From positions 103,801 through 167,800 of the forward strand of contig NZ_LMQP01000001.1 of assembly GCF_001425405.1 (NCBI RefSeq): a DNA stretch of 64,000 nucleotides. The letters are read 5' to 3'. Made by a program: the position numbers and the translations under genes. The stretch is from Sphingomonas sp. Leaf412. GTDB taxonomy: Bacteria > Pseudomonadota > Alphaproteobacteria > Sphingomonadales > Sphingomonadaceae. Position 1 is the stretch's first letter, and every line of letters begins with the position of its first letter. The notes beneath the pieces were generated by a model. That model made no database searches and was not told the DNA's origin. It worked only from the letters and a program-made list of their open reading frames with translations. Below are positions 1-9,131 of this stretch, one piece after another.

Positions 1-376
1 AGACGCACCGCCTCCGCGCCTCCGCGTCTTCGCGCGAACAATGAAGCCATCGTCATGCCGGGCCCGTCCCGGGATCCACCGCGCCGCCAGCCCCACGCCA
101 TCGGGATCGCAACCCCGTGGCTTCCCAGACAAGCCCGCCACGACGCCCACGCATCGCCGCAGAAGCCACGACGAAGCCGAACGCCAAAAGACCGGTCACG
201 TCCCGAAGCGTCCCCGCCCCGGCCCGTCAGGCCCGACTCACACCATCTTGATGTTCCTGTTTTGTACACAAACAGCGTCGCGCTGTCAAGCGCCTCGGAG
301 CCTTCGCCCGCAAACAGCGTTACCCTCGCGCAACGATCTGCCCCGCCGCGGGCCGTCCCATCGAAAGCCTGACGAC
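1..376. other. non-coding leader with a palindromic repeat
   Basis: No convincing gene lies in this stretch; open frames crossing it lack codon bias or a ribosome site. Positions 51-80 carry a palindromic repeat of the form GTCATGCCGGG...CCCGGGATCCA, and a relative is found at 11180-11210. A comparatively AT-rich patch around 250-280 (TTGATG...TTTTGTACACAAAC) is the likeliest promoter area for the permease gene that starts at 377, but I cannot fix -35 and -10 boxes with confidence. Confidence 0.4.
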
Positions 377-1462
377 ATGACCATCTCCCGCCGCCACGTC
401 GAGAACGGCGGCCTCCTCCTCTTCCTCGCGATCGCCACGATCGCGCTGCTGCTCGTCGTCTCGGGCTTCGTCGGCGCCTTGCTGTCCGCGCTGCTGGTGG
501 CGCTGTTGTTCCAGCCGCTGTTCCAGCGGCTGCTGGCGCGGTGGCCCGACCGGCGCAACATGGCCGCGGCGGTCACCATGCTCATCATCACCGTCGCGGT
601 CGTCATCCCCGCGCTGGTCATCGCCAGCATGGTCGTGGACCAGGCCGCGGGCGTCTACGTCCAGATGCGCAGCGGACAGGTCGATGTCGCGCAATATTTC
701 CGCCAGGTCCACGATGCGCTGCCCGACCGGATGCAGCGGCTGCTCGACAGTTCGGGGTTCAACACGTTCGAGCGCGTGCAGGCCAAACTGTCCGAGGCGG
801 TCGGCAACAGCGTCAGCCTGATCGCGCGGCAGGCGCTGTCGATCGGCGCCAACGCCGCCGCCTTCCTGCTGGCGTTCGGCGTCGCGCTGTACGTCAGCTT
901 CTTCCTGTTGCGCGACGGCGAGCAGCTCGGCCCCGCGGTCGTCCGCGCGCTGCCGCTGGAACGCCCGGTGGCGGAGCGGCTGGCGGACAAGTTCGTCGCG
1001 GTCGTCCGCGCCACGATCAAGGGCTCGGGCGTCGTCGCGCTGGTACAGGGCGCATTGGGCGCGATCACCTTCGCCATCGTCGGCCTGCCCGCCGCGATGC
1101 TGTGGGGCCTGCTGATGGCGATCGCCGCATTGCTCCCTGCGGTCGGTCCCGCGATCGTGTGGGCGCCCGTCGCGGTCTACCTGCTGGCGACCGGCGCGAT
1201 CTGGCAGGCGGTGGTGGTCGTCGCCTCGGGCGTGCTGGTCATCGGCCTCGCCGACAACATCCTGCGCCCGATCCTGGTCGGTCGCGACACCGGCATCCCC
1301 GACTGGCTGGTGCTGGTGACGACGCTGGGCGGCATCGAACTGGTCGGCCTCGCCGGCATCGTCGTCGGCCCGCTGGCAGGCGCGCTGTTCATCACCGGGT
1401 GGCAGATATTGACGGAGCAGCGGGAGGGGGCGGCGAACCCGCCGTCAAGCGATCCCGGCTGA
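377..1462 (+). CDS. AI-2E family transporter (PerM-like permease)
   Basis: A 361-residue inner-membrane protein of the AI-2E/PerM family. The start chosen is MTISRRHVENGG, because the hydrophobic N-terminal helix pair (about residues 10-60) follows at once and the upstream extension of the frame is Arg/Pro-rich junk. A soluble segment (about 90-170) is followed by several membrane helices. The GLPAAMLWGLLMAIAALLP region and the C-terminal DNILRPILVGR motif with GIELVGLAGIVVGPL are hallmarks of the family. Members transport autoinducer-2 or act as small-molecule or ion antiporters; the substrate cannot be read from sequence. It is separated by about 100 bp from the convergent fumarase gene. 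Confidence 0.85.
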   Translation: MTISRRHVENGGLLLFLAIATIALLLVVSGFVGALLSALLVALLFQPLFQRLLARWPDRRNMAAAVTMLIITVAVVIPALVIASMVVDQAAGVYVQMRSGQVDVAQYFRQVHDALPDRMQRLLDSSGFNTFERVQAKLSEAVGNSVSLIARQALSIGANAAAFLLAFGVALYVSFFLLRDGEQLGPAVVRALPLERPVAERLADKFVAVVRATIKGSGVVALVQGALGAITFAIVGLPAAMLWGLLMAIAALLPAVGPAIVWAPVAVYLLATGAIWQAVVVVASGVLVIGLADNILRPILVGRDTGIPDWLVLVTTLGGIELVGLAGIVVGPLAGALFITGWQILTEQREGAANPPSSDPG

Positions 1463-1561
1463 CACGGGCGACCGGAAGATCACGGTGCCATCATCGGAAA
1501 GGCCGCCTCGCTAGCCGCCCCTTTCGTCGCGGGTCCATCGCCACGACCCGCGACGACATCC

Positions 1562-3082
1562 TCAAACCCCCGCCAGCAACCCCTCGCGCGCGATCTTCTC
1601 CCGCCACACCAGCGGCGCGAGCTGGTGGACGTTCTGCCCGTCCGCATCCACCGCCACGGTGACCGGGAAGTCCGCGACCTCGAACTCGTAGATCGCCTCC
1701 ATCCCCAGGTCCGCGAAGCCCACCACCTTCGATCCCTTGATCGCGCGCGCGACGAGGTATGCCGCGCCGCCAACCGCCATCAGGTACGCCGACTTGGCGT
1801 CGGCGATCGCCGCGGTCGCCGCCGGGCCGCGCTCCGCCTTGCCCACCATGGCCAGCAAGCCCTGGTCGAGCATCAGCCGCGTGAACTTGTCCATCCGCGT
1901 CGCCGTCGTCGGCCCCGCGGGCCCCACCACTTCCTCGCCCACCGGATCGACCGGCCCCACGTAATAGATCACGCGCCCGCGGAACGACACGGGCAGCTCC
2001 TCGCCCGCCGCCACCATGTCCGCGATCCGCTTGTGCGCCGCGTCGCGGCCCGTCAGCATCCTGCCGTTCAGCAGCAGCCGGTCGCCATGCTTCCACGTCG
2101 CGACGACATCGGGCGTCAGCGTGTCGAGGTCGACGCGGATCGCCGCCTTGTCCGGCGTCCAGTTCACGTCGGGCCATTCGTCCAGCTTCGGCGGCTCCAG
2201 GAACACCGGCCCCGATCCGTCCAGCGTGAAATGCGCGTGGCGCGTGGCGGCGCAATTGGGGATCATCGCGACCGGCTTGGACGCGGCATGCGTCGGCCAG
2301 TCCGCGATCTTGACGTCCAGGATGGTGCTGAGGCCGCCCAGCCCCTGCGCCCCGATGCCCAGCGCGTTGACCTTGTCGAACAATTCGATGCGCAGCGCCT
2401 CGATATCGTTCTTCGGCCCGCGCGCCTTCAGCTGCGCCATGTCGATCTGGCCCATCAGGCTTTCCTTGGCGAGCAGCATCGCCTTCTCCGCGGTGCCGCC
2501 GATGCCGATCCCCAGCATCCCGGGCGGACACCACCCCGCCCCCATCTGCGGCAACATCTCCAGCACCCAGTCGACGATCGAGTCGCTGGGGTTCATCATC
2601 TTGAATTTACTCTTGTTTTCCGAACCACCCCCCTTGGCGGCGACGTCGATGTGCACCTTGTCGCCCGGCACCATCTCGACGTGCAGCACGCTGGGCGTAT
2701 TGTCGCGCGTGTTGCGCCGCGTGAACGCGGGATCGGCCAGGATGGAGGCGCGCAGCTTGTTCTCCGGATGCAGGTACGCACGCCGCACGCCCTCGTCGAC
2801 GACCTCCTGCAACGACCGTGCGCTGTCCAGGAGGCATTGCTGCCCCCATTTCACGAACACCGTCACGATGCCCGTGTCCTGGCAGATCGGGCGATGCCCC
2901 TCCGCGCACATGCGGCTGTTGGTCAGGATCTGCGCGATCGCGTCCTTCGCCGCCGGGCTTTGCTCCGCGTCATAGGCGTCGCCCAGCGCGCGGATGTAAT
3001 CCCTCGGATGGAAATAGGAGATGTACTGGAGCGCGTCGGCCACGCTCTCGATCAGGTCGGTTTCGCGGATCAGGGTCGTCAT
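1562..3082 (-). CDS. fumA: class I fumarate hydratase (Fe-S)
   Basis: A 506-residue iron-sulfur fumarase (class I, FumA/FumB type) that interconverts fumarate and malate in the citric acid cycle. The cysteine contexts expected for the [4Fe-4S] cluster are visible: PICQDTG, GWCPPGMLGIG and NCAATRH. The C-terminal beta domain keeps GRVIYYVGPVDP and GPTTATRMDKFT. The start MTTLIRETD is preferred over an in-frame ATG seven codons upstream, because known fumarases begin close to this point. The length is that of the single-chain class I enzymes. It is transcribed alone on the minus strand, with the cyclic-di-GMP gene diverging upstream. Confidence 0.95.
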   Translation of the reverse strand: MTTLIRETDLIESVADALQYISYFHPRDYIRALGDAYDAEQSPAAKDAIAQILTNSRMCAEGHRPICQDTGIVTVFVKWGQQCLLDSARSLQEVVDEGVRRAYLHPENKLRASILADPAFTRRNTRDNTPSVLHVEMVPGDKVHIDVAAKGGGSENKSKFKMMNPSDSIVDWVLEMLPQMGAGWCPPGMLGIGIGGTAEKAMLLAKESLMGQIDMAQLKARGPKNDIEALRIELFDKVNALGIGAQGLGGLSTILDVKIADWPTHAASKPVAMIPNCAATRHAHFTLDGSGPVFLEPPKLDEWPDVNWTPDKAAIRVDLDTLTPDVVATWKHGDRLLLNGRMLTGRDAAHKRIADMVAAGEELPVSFRGRVIYYVGPVDPVGEEVVGPAGPTTATRMDKFTRLMLDQGLLAMVGKAERGPAATAAIADAKSAYLMAVGGAAYLVARAIKGSKVVGFADLGMEAIYEFEVADFPVTVAVDADGQNVHQLAPLVWREKIAREGLLAGV

Positions 3083-3196
3083 GCGTCGCGCATGTACGGC
3101 CACCGCGCGCGGTGGGCAACGCGTTCGATGCGGACGGCATTCGCAGGCCGGTGGGACCTAAGCGATTTGGCAACCATCGTCGCGCTAGGAGGCTGT

Positions 3197-5821
3197 ATGA
3201 GCGACGTTTTCCCAGCCGCCTCCGCGCCGGGACGCATCGGCCTGCGCATGGCGCTGGGCCTTGCGCCGACGCGCGACGACGCGGTCGCGGACGATCGCGA
3301 GGGCGCGCTGGCCGCGGCGGCGCCGCTGTGGCCGCTGGTGACGATCGTGGTCGTCGCGCTGCCGCTGCTGCTCGATGCCGCGGCGATCAGGGAACAGCGC
3401 TGGTGGCTTGCCGCCGCGATCGCGGTGGCGGGCGTCGCGGGGGCCGGCTTCGCGCTGGCGGGCTGGTTCCTGCTGAAAGGTCCCGGGCGGCGGCGCATGC
3501 GCGGCCATGCTCGGGTCGCGTGCCTGTCCGCCTGCACCGCCGGGATCGCGATCGTGCTGGTCGTGCTGGCGGCCGACGGCGCCGCGCTGGGCACGGCGGC
3601 GTTCCGCCTGGCCGCGGCGACCGCCGCGACGGGCGTCCTGCTCGTCACCGCGGGTGCGATCGGATCGCTGCGCGGCCCGGCCGTCGCCTTCGCGGTCGGC
3701 CTGGTCGCCGCGACGCTGGCCACCGCGGGTCCCGGGATCGCCGCCGTCGTGACCGGTGCGGTCGCGCTGGCCTTCGTCGCGGTCACCGTCCGCGTCGGGC
3801 GACAGCGCGTCGCCGCGCTGGGCGCGGTCCATGCCGCCCGCACCGCGGAACAGCGCGCGACCTGGCTGGTCACCGAATATGAAACGCACGGCCCCGGCTG
3901 GTTCTGGCAGACCGATCGCGACGGGCGCATCGCCTATCTGTCGGACAAGGTGGCGCGCGAGTTCGCGGCCTTCGGCGTGTCCGCCGCGGGCGAATCGCTG
4001 ACGGCCCTGTTCCGGCTCGACGCCGCCGCGACCGGAACCGCGCGCACGCTCGCCTTCCACCTGTCGTCGCGCACCTCGTTCGCCGATTACCCCGTCTGCC
4101 CCGCCGCGCCCGGTGGGGGCGAGCGGTGGTGGTCGATCTCCGGCCGTCCGCTGCTCGACGCCGACGGCCGCTTCCAGGGGTTCGTCGGCTCCGGTTCGGA
4201 CCTGACGCAGAAACGCCGGGCGGAGGCGGAGATCGCGCGGCTGGCGCTGTTCGACAGCCTGACCGGCCTCGCCAATCGGCAGCGGATGCGCCACTCGCTG
4301 GACCAGATCCTGTCGCCGCAATCGGGGCAGGGCACGACCGGCCTGCTCCTCCTCGACCTCGACCGGTTCAAGGCGGTGAACGATACCCAGGGGCACCAGG
4401 TCGGCGACGAGCTGCTGAAGCAGGTCGCGTCCCGGCTGCAACGCACCGTCGGCGATTCCGGACTGGTCGGCCGGCTCGGCGGCGACGAGTTCGAGGTGGT
4501 CGTCCCGCGGGAGGGGGACCCCGATCGGCTGGGCGCGCTGGCGGACGCGATCATCGCCGCTTTGTCGGAACCCTATTCGATCGACGACGTCACGCTGTCG
4601 ATCGGCTGTTCGATCGGGATCGCCATCGCGCCGCTGCACGGCGATACGCCCGAGGTACTGGTGCGCAACGCCGATTTGGCGCTCTACGCCGCGAAGGCGG
4701 ACGGGCGCGGGGTCCACCGCTTCTATCGCGACGCGTTGCTCGAAGGGGCGCAGAACCGGAAGCGGCTGGAGGACGACCTGCGCCATGCGCTGAAATCGGA
4801 CCAATTGTATCTCGCCTATCAACCCGTGGTGTCCACCGCGGACGAACGGATCGTCGGCTACGAGGCGCTGCTGCGCTGGGACCACCCGGAACGCGGGCCG
4901 ATCAGCCCGGCGGAATTCGTACCCGTGGCGGAGGAATGCGGCCTGATCGAGCCGATCGGCGAATGGGTCCTGCGCACCGCGGTGGCGCAGGCCGCGACAT
5001 GGCCCGGCGGCGTGCGCGTGGCGGTGAACGTCTCGCCGATCCAGTTCGCCAATGCCGCTTTGCCCGGCATCGTCACCAGCGCGATCGCGGCCGCGGGGCT
5101 CGCGCCCGACCGGCTGGAACTGGAGATAACCGAAGGCGTGTTCCTGAACGAGGATGCGTCGTCGGACCGCATGTTCCGCGCGCTCAAGGGCATCGGCGTG
5201 CGGCTGGCGCTCGACGATTTCGGCACCGGCTATTCGTCGCTCGGCTATCTGAAGAAGGCGCCGTTCGACAAGATCAAGATCGACCAGTCGTTCGTCCGCG
5301 GCGCGATCCAGCCGGGCAATCGCAACGCCGCGATCATCAAGGCGATCGTGAACCTGGCCGACACGCTCGGCATGGAAACCACCGCGGAAGGCGTCGAGCA
5401 GCAGGACGAGATCGCGCTGATCCGCGACCTGGGGTGCAGCCATATCCAGGGGTTCGTCTACGGTCGCCCGCAACGCTCGGACACCGTGCGCGACCAGCTG
5501 GCGCGCGCCGGCGGCGCCGCCGAACCGGTCGGTTTCAAGACCAGCCGCGCCGATCGCCAGTTGATGCTGCGCGCCGCCCGGCTGCAACTGGGCGAGGAAA
5601 GCGCCGAGGTCCGCGTCCGCGACCTGTCGGTCACCGGCGTCATGGTCGACGGCGTGGAATTCCCGGCGGAGGCGATCGGCTACCCCGTCACGATCGAACT
5701 GATCGAGGGCGAACCCTCGGCCGCCACGATCCGCTGGGCGGAGGACGGCCGCGCCGGCATCGCCTTCGACCACCCGTTCGACCTGGCCCGCTTCAACCAG
5801 CCGGTGCGCCGCGCCGCCTGA
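3197..5821 (+). CDS. membrane PAS-GGDEF-EAL-PilZ cyclic-di-GMP protein
   Basis: An 874-residue inner-membrane signalling protein. ATG 3197 follows a strong AGGAGG-like site (3187-3192). Several hydrophobic segments fill residues about 45-210. A PAS-like segment (about 230-340; GWFWQTDRDGRIAYLS) precedes a GGDEF domain with an intact GGDEF near residue 428. The EAL domain (from about 555) keeps EALLRW, VAVNVS, ELEITEG, DDFGTGYSS, DKIKID and AEGVEQ, so phosphodiesterase activity is likely. The C-terminus (about 780-874) is PilZ-like with DLSVTG (DxSxxG). The RxxD inhibitory site five residues before GGDEF reads GDSG, so cyclase feedback inhibition is probably lost. The canonical RxxxR of PilZ is also not evident. 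The dominant activity is not predictable. Confidence 0.92.
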   Translation: MSDVFPAASAPGRIGLRMALGLAPTRDDAVADDREGALAAAAPLWPLVTIVVVALPLLLDAAAIREQRWWLAAAIAVAGVAGAGFALAGWFLLKGPGRRRMRGHARVACLSACTAGIAIVLVVLAADGAALGTAAFRLAAATAATGVLLVTAGAIGSLRGPAVAFAVGLVAATLATAGPGIAAVVTGAVALAFVAVTVRVGRQRVAALGAVHAARTAEQRATWLVTEYETHGPGWFWQTDRDGRIAYLSDKVAREFAAFGVSAAGESLTALFRLDAAATGTARTLAFHLSSRTSFADYPVCPAAPGGGERWWSISGRPLLDADGRFQGFVGSGSDLTQKRRAEAEIARLALFDSLTGLANRQRMRHSLDQILSPQSGQGTTGLLLLDLDRFKAVNDTQGHQVGDELLKQVASRLQRTVGDSGLVGRLGGDEFEVVVPREGDPDRLGALADAIIAALSEPYSIDDVTLSIGCSIGIAIAPLHGDTPEVLVRNADLALYAAKADGRGVHRFYRDALLEGAQNRKRLEDDLRHALKSDQLYLAYQPVVSTADERIVGYEALLRWDHPERGPISPAEFVPVAEECGLIEPIGEWVLRTAVAQAATWPGGVRVAVNVSPIQFANAALPGIVTSAIAAAGLAPDRLELEITEGVFLNEDASSDRMFRALKGIGVRLALDDFGTGYSSLGYLKKAPFDKIKIDQSFVRGAIQPGNRNAAIIKAIVNLADTLGMETTAEGVEQQDEIALIRDLGCSHIQGFVYGRPQRSDTVRDQLARAGGAAEPVGFKTSRADRQLMLRAARLQLGEESAEVRVRDLSVTGVMVDGVEFPAEAIGYPVTIELIEGEPSAATIRWAEDGRAGIAFDHPFDLARFNQPVRRAA

Positions 5822-5939
5822 CCCGCGCGCCCTCTCCCCGCGCCGCTTCTCCCCGCCTCCCCCCACCCGCCCAGCCGGTGCCGCGCCGCGTGCGACGAAG
5901 GTCGGCCGGCGCACGTCCCGAAACGGGGCATCGTTAACG

Positions 5940-5989
5940 ACTCCCACACCACAATCCGTTAGTCGGACGGTCGGGTCCGGGGTGGGAGT
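5940..5989 (+). promoter_or_regulatory. leader hairpin that may mask the ribosome site
   Basis: ACTCCCAC (5940-5947) is complementary to GTGGGAGT (5982-5989). The right arm contains the only Shine-Dalgarno-like stretch (GGGAG, 5984-5988), ten bases before the ATG of the secretion ATPase gene at 5999, and is followed by TTTT. The hairpin could hold back translation or act as a weak attenuator. This is an inference from pairing alone. Confidence 0.3.
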
Positions 5990-5998
5990 TTTGCGGTC

Positions 5999-7777
5999 AT
6001 GAGCGTTCTGGGGTTTGCCGACGGCACGACCCGAATCGGGGCGGCGCTGGCGCGCTATCGCACCGCGATCGTCACCGTCGCGGTGCTCAGCGCGATCCTG
6101 AACGTGCTGGTCCTGGCGGGCTCCATCTACATGATGCTCGTGTACGATTCGGTGCTGCCCAGCCACAGCCTGCCGACGCTGTTCAGCCTGCTGGCGATGG
6201 TCGCGGTCGTATACGTGTTCCAGGGCGTGTTCGACGCGATGCGCACGCGCATCCTGACCGACGTCGGCAGCGCGCTGGACCAGGAACTGGCGCCGGAGGT
6301 GCAGCGGATGATGAGCGCCGCCGCATTGAAGGGCCATCGCGCGGGCGGCGACGGCATGACGCCGATGCGCGACCTGGACCAGATCCGATCCTTCATGTCC
6401 TCCGGCGGTCCCGCCGCGCTGCTCGACCTGCCGTGGATCCTGTTCTTCCTCGCCATCCTGACGATGCTCCACATCTGGCTCGGCGTGACCGCGCTGGCGG
6501 GCGCGATCGTCATGATCGGCTTCACCTTCCTGACCGAACGCGCGACGAAGAAGCCCTCGCGCCTCGTCGGACAGATCGTCGCCTGGCGGTCGGGCATGGC
6601 GGAAAGCAACCTGCGCCATGCCGAGGTGCTGACCGCATTAGGGATGCAGCGGCGGATGCGCGACCGCTGGGTAGCGGTGAACCAGCATCACCTCGCCGCG
6701 CAGGACCGCCTGTCGCGCGCGGTGGGCAGCATCGGCGGCGCCAGCCGCATCTTCCGCCTGTTCCTGCAATCGCTGATCCTGACCGTCGGCGCCTTGCTGG
6801 TCATCGACGGGAAGGCGTCGGGCGGCGTCATCTTCGCCTCCTCCATCCTGTCCGGCCGCGCGCTCGCGCCGATCGACACCGCCATCGCGAACTGGAAGGG
6901 CTTCACCGCCGCCCGGACCGGCTGGCATCGCCTCAATTCCATGTTCACCCATCTGCCCGCGCCCGCGGACGGCAACGTCGTCCTGCCCGCGCCGACGCGC
7001 GAGCTTTCGGTCGATCAACTCGCCATCGCGCCCCCGGGGGTGGAGCGGGTGACCGCGCAGGGCCTGACGTTCCGGCTGGCGGCGGGCGAGGCGATGGGCG
7101 TGATCGGGCCGAGCGCGGCGGGCAAGACCTCGCTCGCGCGCGCGCTGATCGGCGTGTGGCCGGCGGTGCGCGGCACGATCCGCCTCGACGGTGCGACCCC
7201 CGATCAATGGGATGCGGACGCGTTCGGCGCCTTCCTGGGCTACCTGCCGCAGACGGTCGAGCTGCTCGAGGGCACCGTGGCGCAGAACATCGCCCGCTTC
7301 GACGATGGCGCGACCTCGGACGAGGTCATCGCCGCCGCCACCGCCGCGGGCGTCCACGACATGATCGTGAAGCTGCCGGGCGGCTACGACACGCCGGTCG
7401 GTGCGGAGGGCGCGCAGCTGTCGGCCGGGCAGCGCCAGCGCATCGGCCTTGCCCGCGCGCTGTTCCGCGATCCCTTCGTCGTCCTGCTCGACGAACCCAA
7501 TTCCAACCTCGACGCCGCGGGCGAGGATGCGCTGGCCGCCGCCATCGCCGGTGTGCGCGGACGCGGCGGCATCGCGATCGTCATCGCGCACCGCCCCTCC
7601 GCACTGGCGCAGGTCAGCCACGTATTGTTCATGCGCGACGGCCGGATGGAGGCGTTCGGCCCGCGCGACGAGGTCATGAGCCGCATCATGAAGCCCCCAA
7701 CGCCTCTCAATGCCCCCCTCGATGCCCCGACTCGCCGCGGCCCGCAGGCCGTTTCCGGCGTGGAGAATGCCGCGTGA
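5999..7777 (+). CDS. type I secretion ABC transporter/ATPase (PrtD family)
   Basis: A 592-residue fused membrane-ATPase subunit of a type I secretion system, which drives one-step export of a protein across both membranes. N-terminal membrane helices span about residues 20-300. The nucleotide-binding domain has Walker A GPSAAGKTS, signature LSAGQRQR, Walker B VVLLDEP and a downstream H-loop IAHRP. There is no N-terminal peptidase (C39) domain, which fits the PrtD/AprD type that exports C-terminal-signal (RTX-like) substrates. It overlaps the adaptor gene by GTGA. In sphingan gene clusters the homologous genes are called atrD and atrB and lie beside the EPS genes, as here. No RTX substrate is encoded nearby. 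Confidence 0.93.
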   Translation: MSVLGFADGTTRIGAALARYRTAIVTVAVLSAILNVLVLAGSIYMMLVYDSVLPSHSLPTLFSLLAMVAVVYVFQGVFDAMRTRILTDVGSALDQELAPEVQRMMSAAALKGHRAGGDGMTPMRDLDQIRSFMSSGGPAALLDLPWILFFLAILTMLHIWLGVTALAGAIVMIGFTFLTERATKKPSRLVGQIVAWRSGMAESNLRHAEVLTALGMQRRMRDRWVAVNQHHLAAQDRLSRAVGSIGGASRIFRLFLQSLILTVGALLVIDGKASGGVIFASSILSGRALAPIDTAIANWKGFTAARTGWHRLNSMFTHLPAPADGNVVLPAPTRELSVDQLAIAPPGVERVTAQGLTFRLAAGEAMGVIGPSAAGKTSLARALIGVWPAVRGTIRLDGATPDQWDADAFGAFLGYLPQTVELLEGTVAQNIARFDDGATSDEVIAAATAAGVHDMIVKLPGGYDTPVGAEGAQLSAGQRQRIGLARALFRDPFVVLLDEPNSNLDAAGEDALAAAIAGVRGRGGIAIVIAHRPSALAQVSHVLFMRDGRMEAFGPRDEVMSRIMKPPTPLNAPLDAPTRRGPQAVSGVENAA

Positions 7778-9120
7778 CCGCCACCACCCTTCCCGCCGCC
7801 GCGACCCTGGGCGATCGCCAAATCATGGCCTTCGATCCCAATGCGCAGATGCGCGGCCGCCTCCGCCTGTCGCTGTCGCTGATCGCGGTCCTGGTCCTGG
7901 GCATCGGGCTGCTGATGGTGGTCGTGCCGATCGGCGGCGCGGTGATCGCGGGCGGGCAGGTCGGCGCCGAATCGCGCGTGAAGCGGATCGCGCATCCCGC
8001 CGGCGGGATCGTCACCGAATTGTACGTGGCCAACGGCGATCATGTGAAGAAGGGCGACGTGCTGATGCGCCTCGACGACAGCGTCACGGGCGTGCAGTCC
8101 GAACTGTCGTCGCTGTCGGTCGATCAATTGCTGGCGCAGCGCGCCCGGCTGGAGGCGGAACGCCTCGGCACGCCGTCCATCGCCTTTCCCGCGCAGCTGA
8201 CGCAGCGCCGCGACGCGGGCGCGGTGAAGGCGATGGCGGACGAGGAGAAGCTGTTCCGCATCCGCCGCGCGGAGGCCGGCGGCATGCGGGGACAGATCGC
8301 CGCCCGCAACGCGCAATACCGCAAGCAGATCGAGGGGTATGAGGCGCAGATCGTCGCGCTCAACCGCCAGACCGCGTTGATCGAACCCGAACGCCGCGGC
8401 GTGAAGGAATTGTGGGACAAGGGGCTGGTGACGATCGGCCGCCTGAACCAGCTGGAACGCACCGGCGCCGACCTTCAGGGTACGATCGCATCCTTGCGCG
8501 CGCAGATCGCGCAGACGCAGGCGCGGATCACCGAATCGAACGAGCAACTGCTCCAGATGAACGACACCCGCCGCGCCGACGCGGGGGCGCAGCTGGCGAC
8601 GGTGAACGGCACGCTGAACCAGGAACAGGTGCGCAGCGCCACCGCCGCCGACGCGCACGACCGCAACGTCATCCGCGCGCCTTATTCGGGCACGGTGGAC
8701 AAGGTCGCCTTCGCCGCGATCGGGGAAGTCGTGCGCCCGGCCGAAACGATCATGGAAATCGTCCCCGACCGCGACCGCATGATCGTGGAAGGCGTGGTCA
8801 GCCCCGCCGACATCGATCAGGTCCGCGAGGGGCAGGAGGCGCGCATCCGCTTCTCCGCCTTCAGCTCGCCCTCGACGCCCGAGATCCACGGCCGCGTCAC
8901 GGTCGTCGCGCCCGAACGCACGACGGATCAGGCCACGCGCCAGAGCTTCTACGCCGTCCGCATCGCGATCGACCAGCGCGACCTGGCGCGCAATCCCGAG
9001 ATGAAATTGCGCCCGGGGATGCCGGCGGAGGTGTTCATCCAGACCGGCAGCCGATCGATGCTGGGCTACATCACGAAGCCGCTGCGCGACCAGTTCGCGC
9101 GTGCCTTCCGCGACAATTGA
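7774..9120 (+). CDS. type I secretion periplasmic adaptor (HlyD/PrtE family)
   Basis: A 448-residue membrane-fusion protein linking the ABC transporter to the outer-membrane channel. One membrane helix (about residues 30-55) is followed by a biotinyl-lipoyl-like half (GIVTELYVANGDHVKKGDVLMRLDD), a long helical hairpin (about 110-300), and the HlyD C-terminal beta region (NVIRAPYSGTVDKVAF; ...PGMPAEVFI). GTG 7774 overlaps the upstream stop in a GTGA arrangement and is preferred. An internal ATG at 7825 (MAFDPNAQ) is the alternative and would still leave the helix intact. Confidence 0.92.
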   Translation: MTATTLPAAATLGDRQIMAFDPNAQMRGRLRLSLSLIAVLVLGIGLLMVVVPIGGAVIAGGQVGAESRVKRIAHPAGGIVTELYVANGDHVKKGDVLMRLDDSVTGVQSELSSLSVDQLLAQRARLEAERLGTPSIAFPAQLTQRRDAGAVKAMADEEKLFRIRRAEAGGMRGQIAARNAQYRKQIEGYEAQIVALNRQTALIEPERRGVKELWDKGLVTIGRLNQLERTGADLQGTIASLRAQIAQTQARITESNEQLLQMNDTRRADAGAQLATVNGTLNQEQVRSATAADAHDRNVIRAPYSGTVDKVAFAAIGEVVRPAETIMEIVPDRDRMIVEGVVSPADIDQVREGQEARIRFSAFSSPSTPEIHGRVTVVAPERTTDQATRQSFYAVRIAIDQRDLARNPEMKLRPGMPAEVFIQTGSRSMLGYITKPLRDQFARAFRDN

Positions 9121-9131
9121 GGAACCGTCCC

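Noticed and set aside
1625-3196. Upstream extension of the cyclic-di-GMP protein
   Set aside because: The frame is open far upstream but runs antisense through the fumarase gene. ATG 3197 has a strong ribosome site and the first membrane helix follows it.
3185-6619. 1144-residue minus-strand open frame
   Set aside because: It lies antisense to the GGDEF-EAL gene and the secretion ATPase, has Arg/Asp/Gln-rich low-complexity sequence and no domain pattern. Long antisense frames are expected at this GC content.
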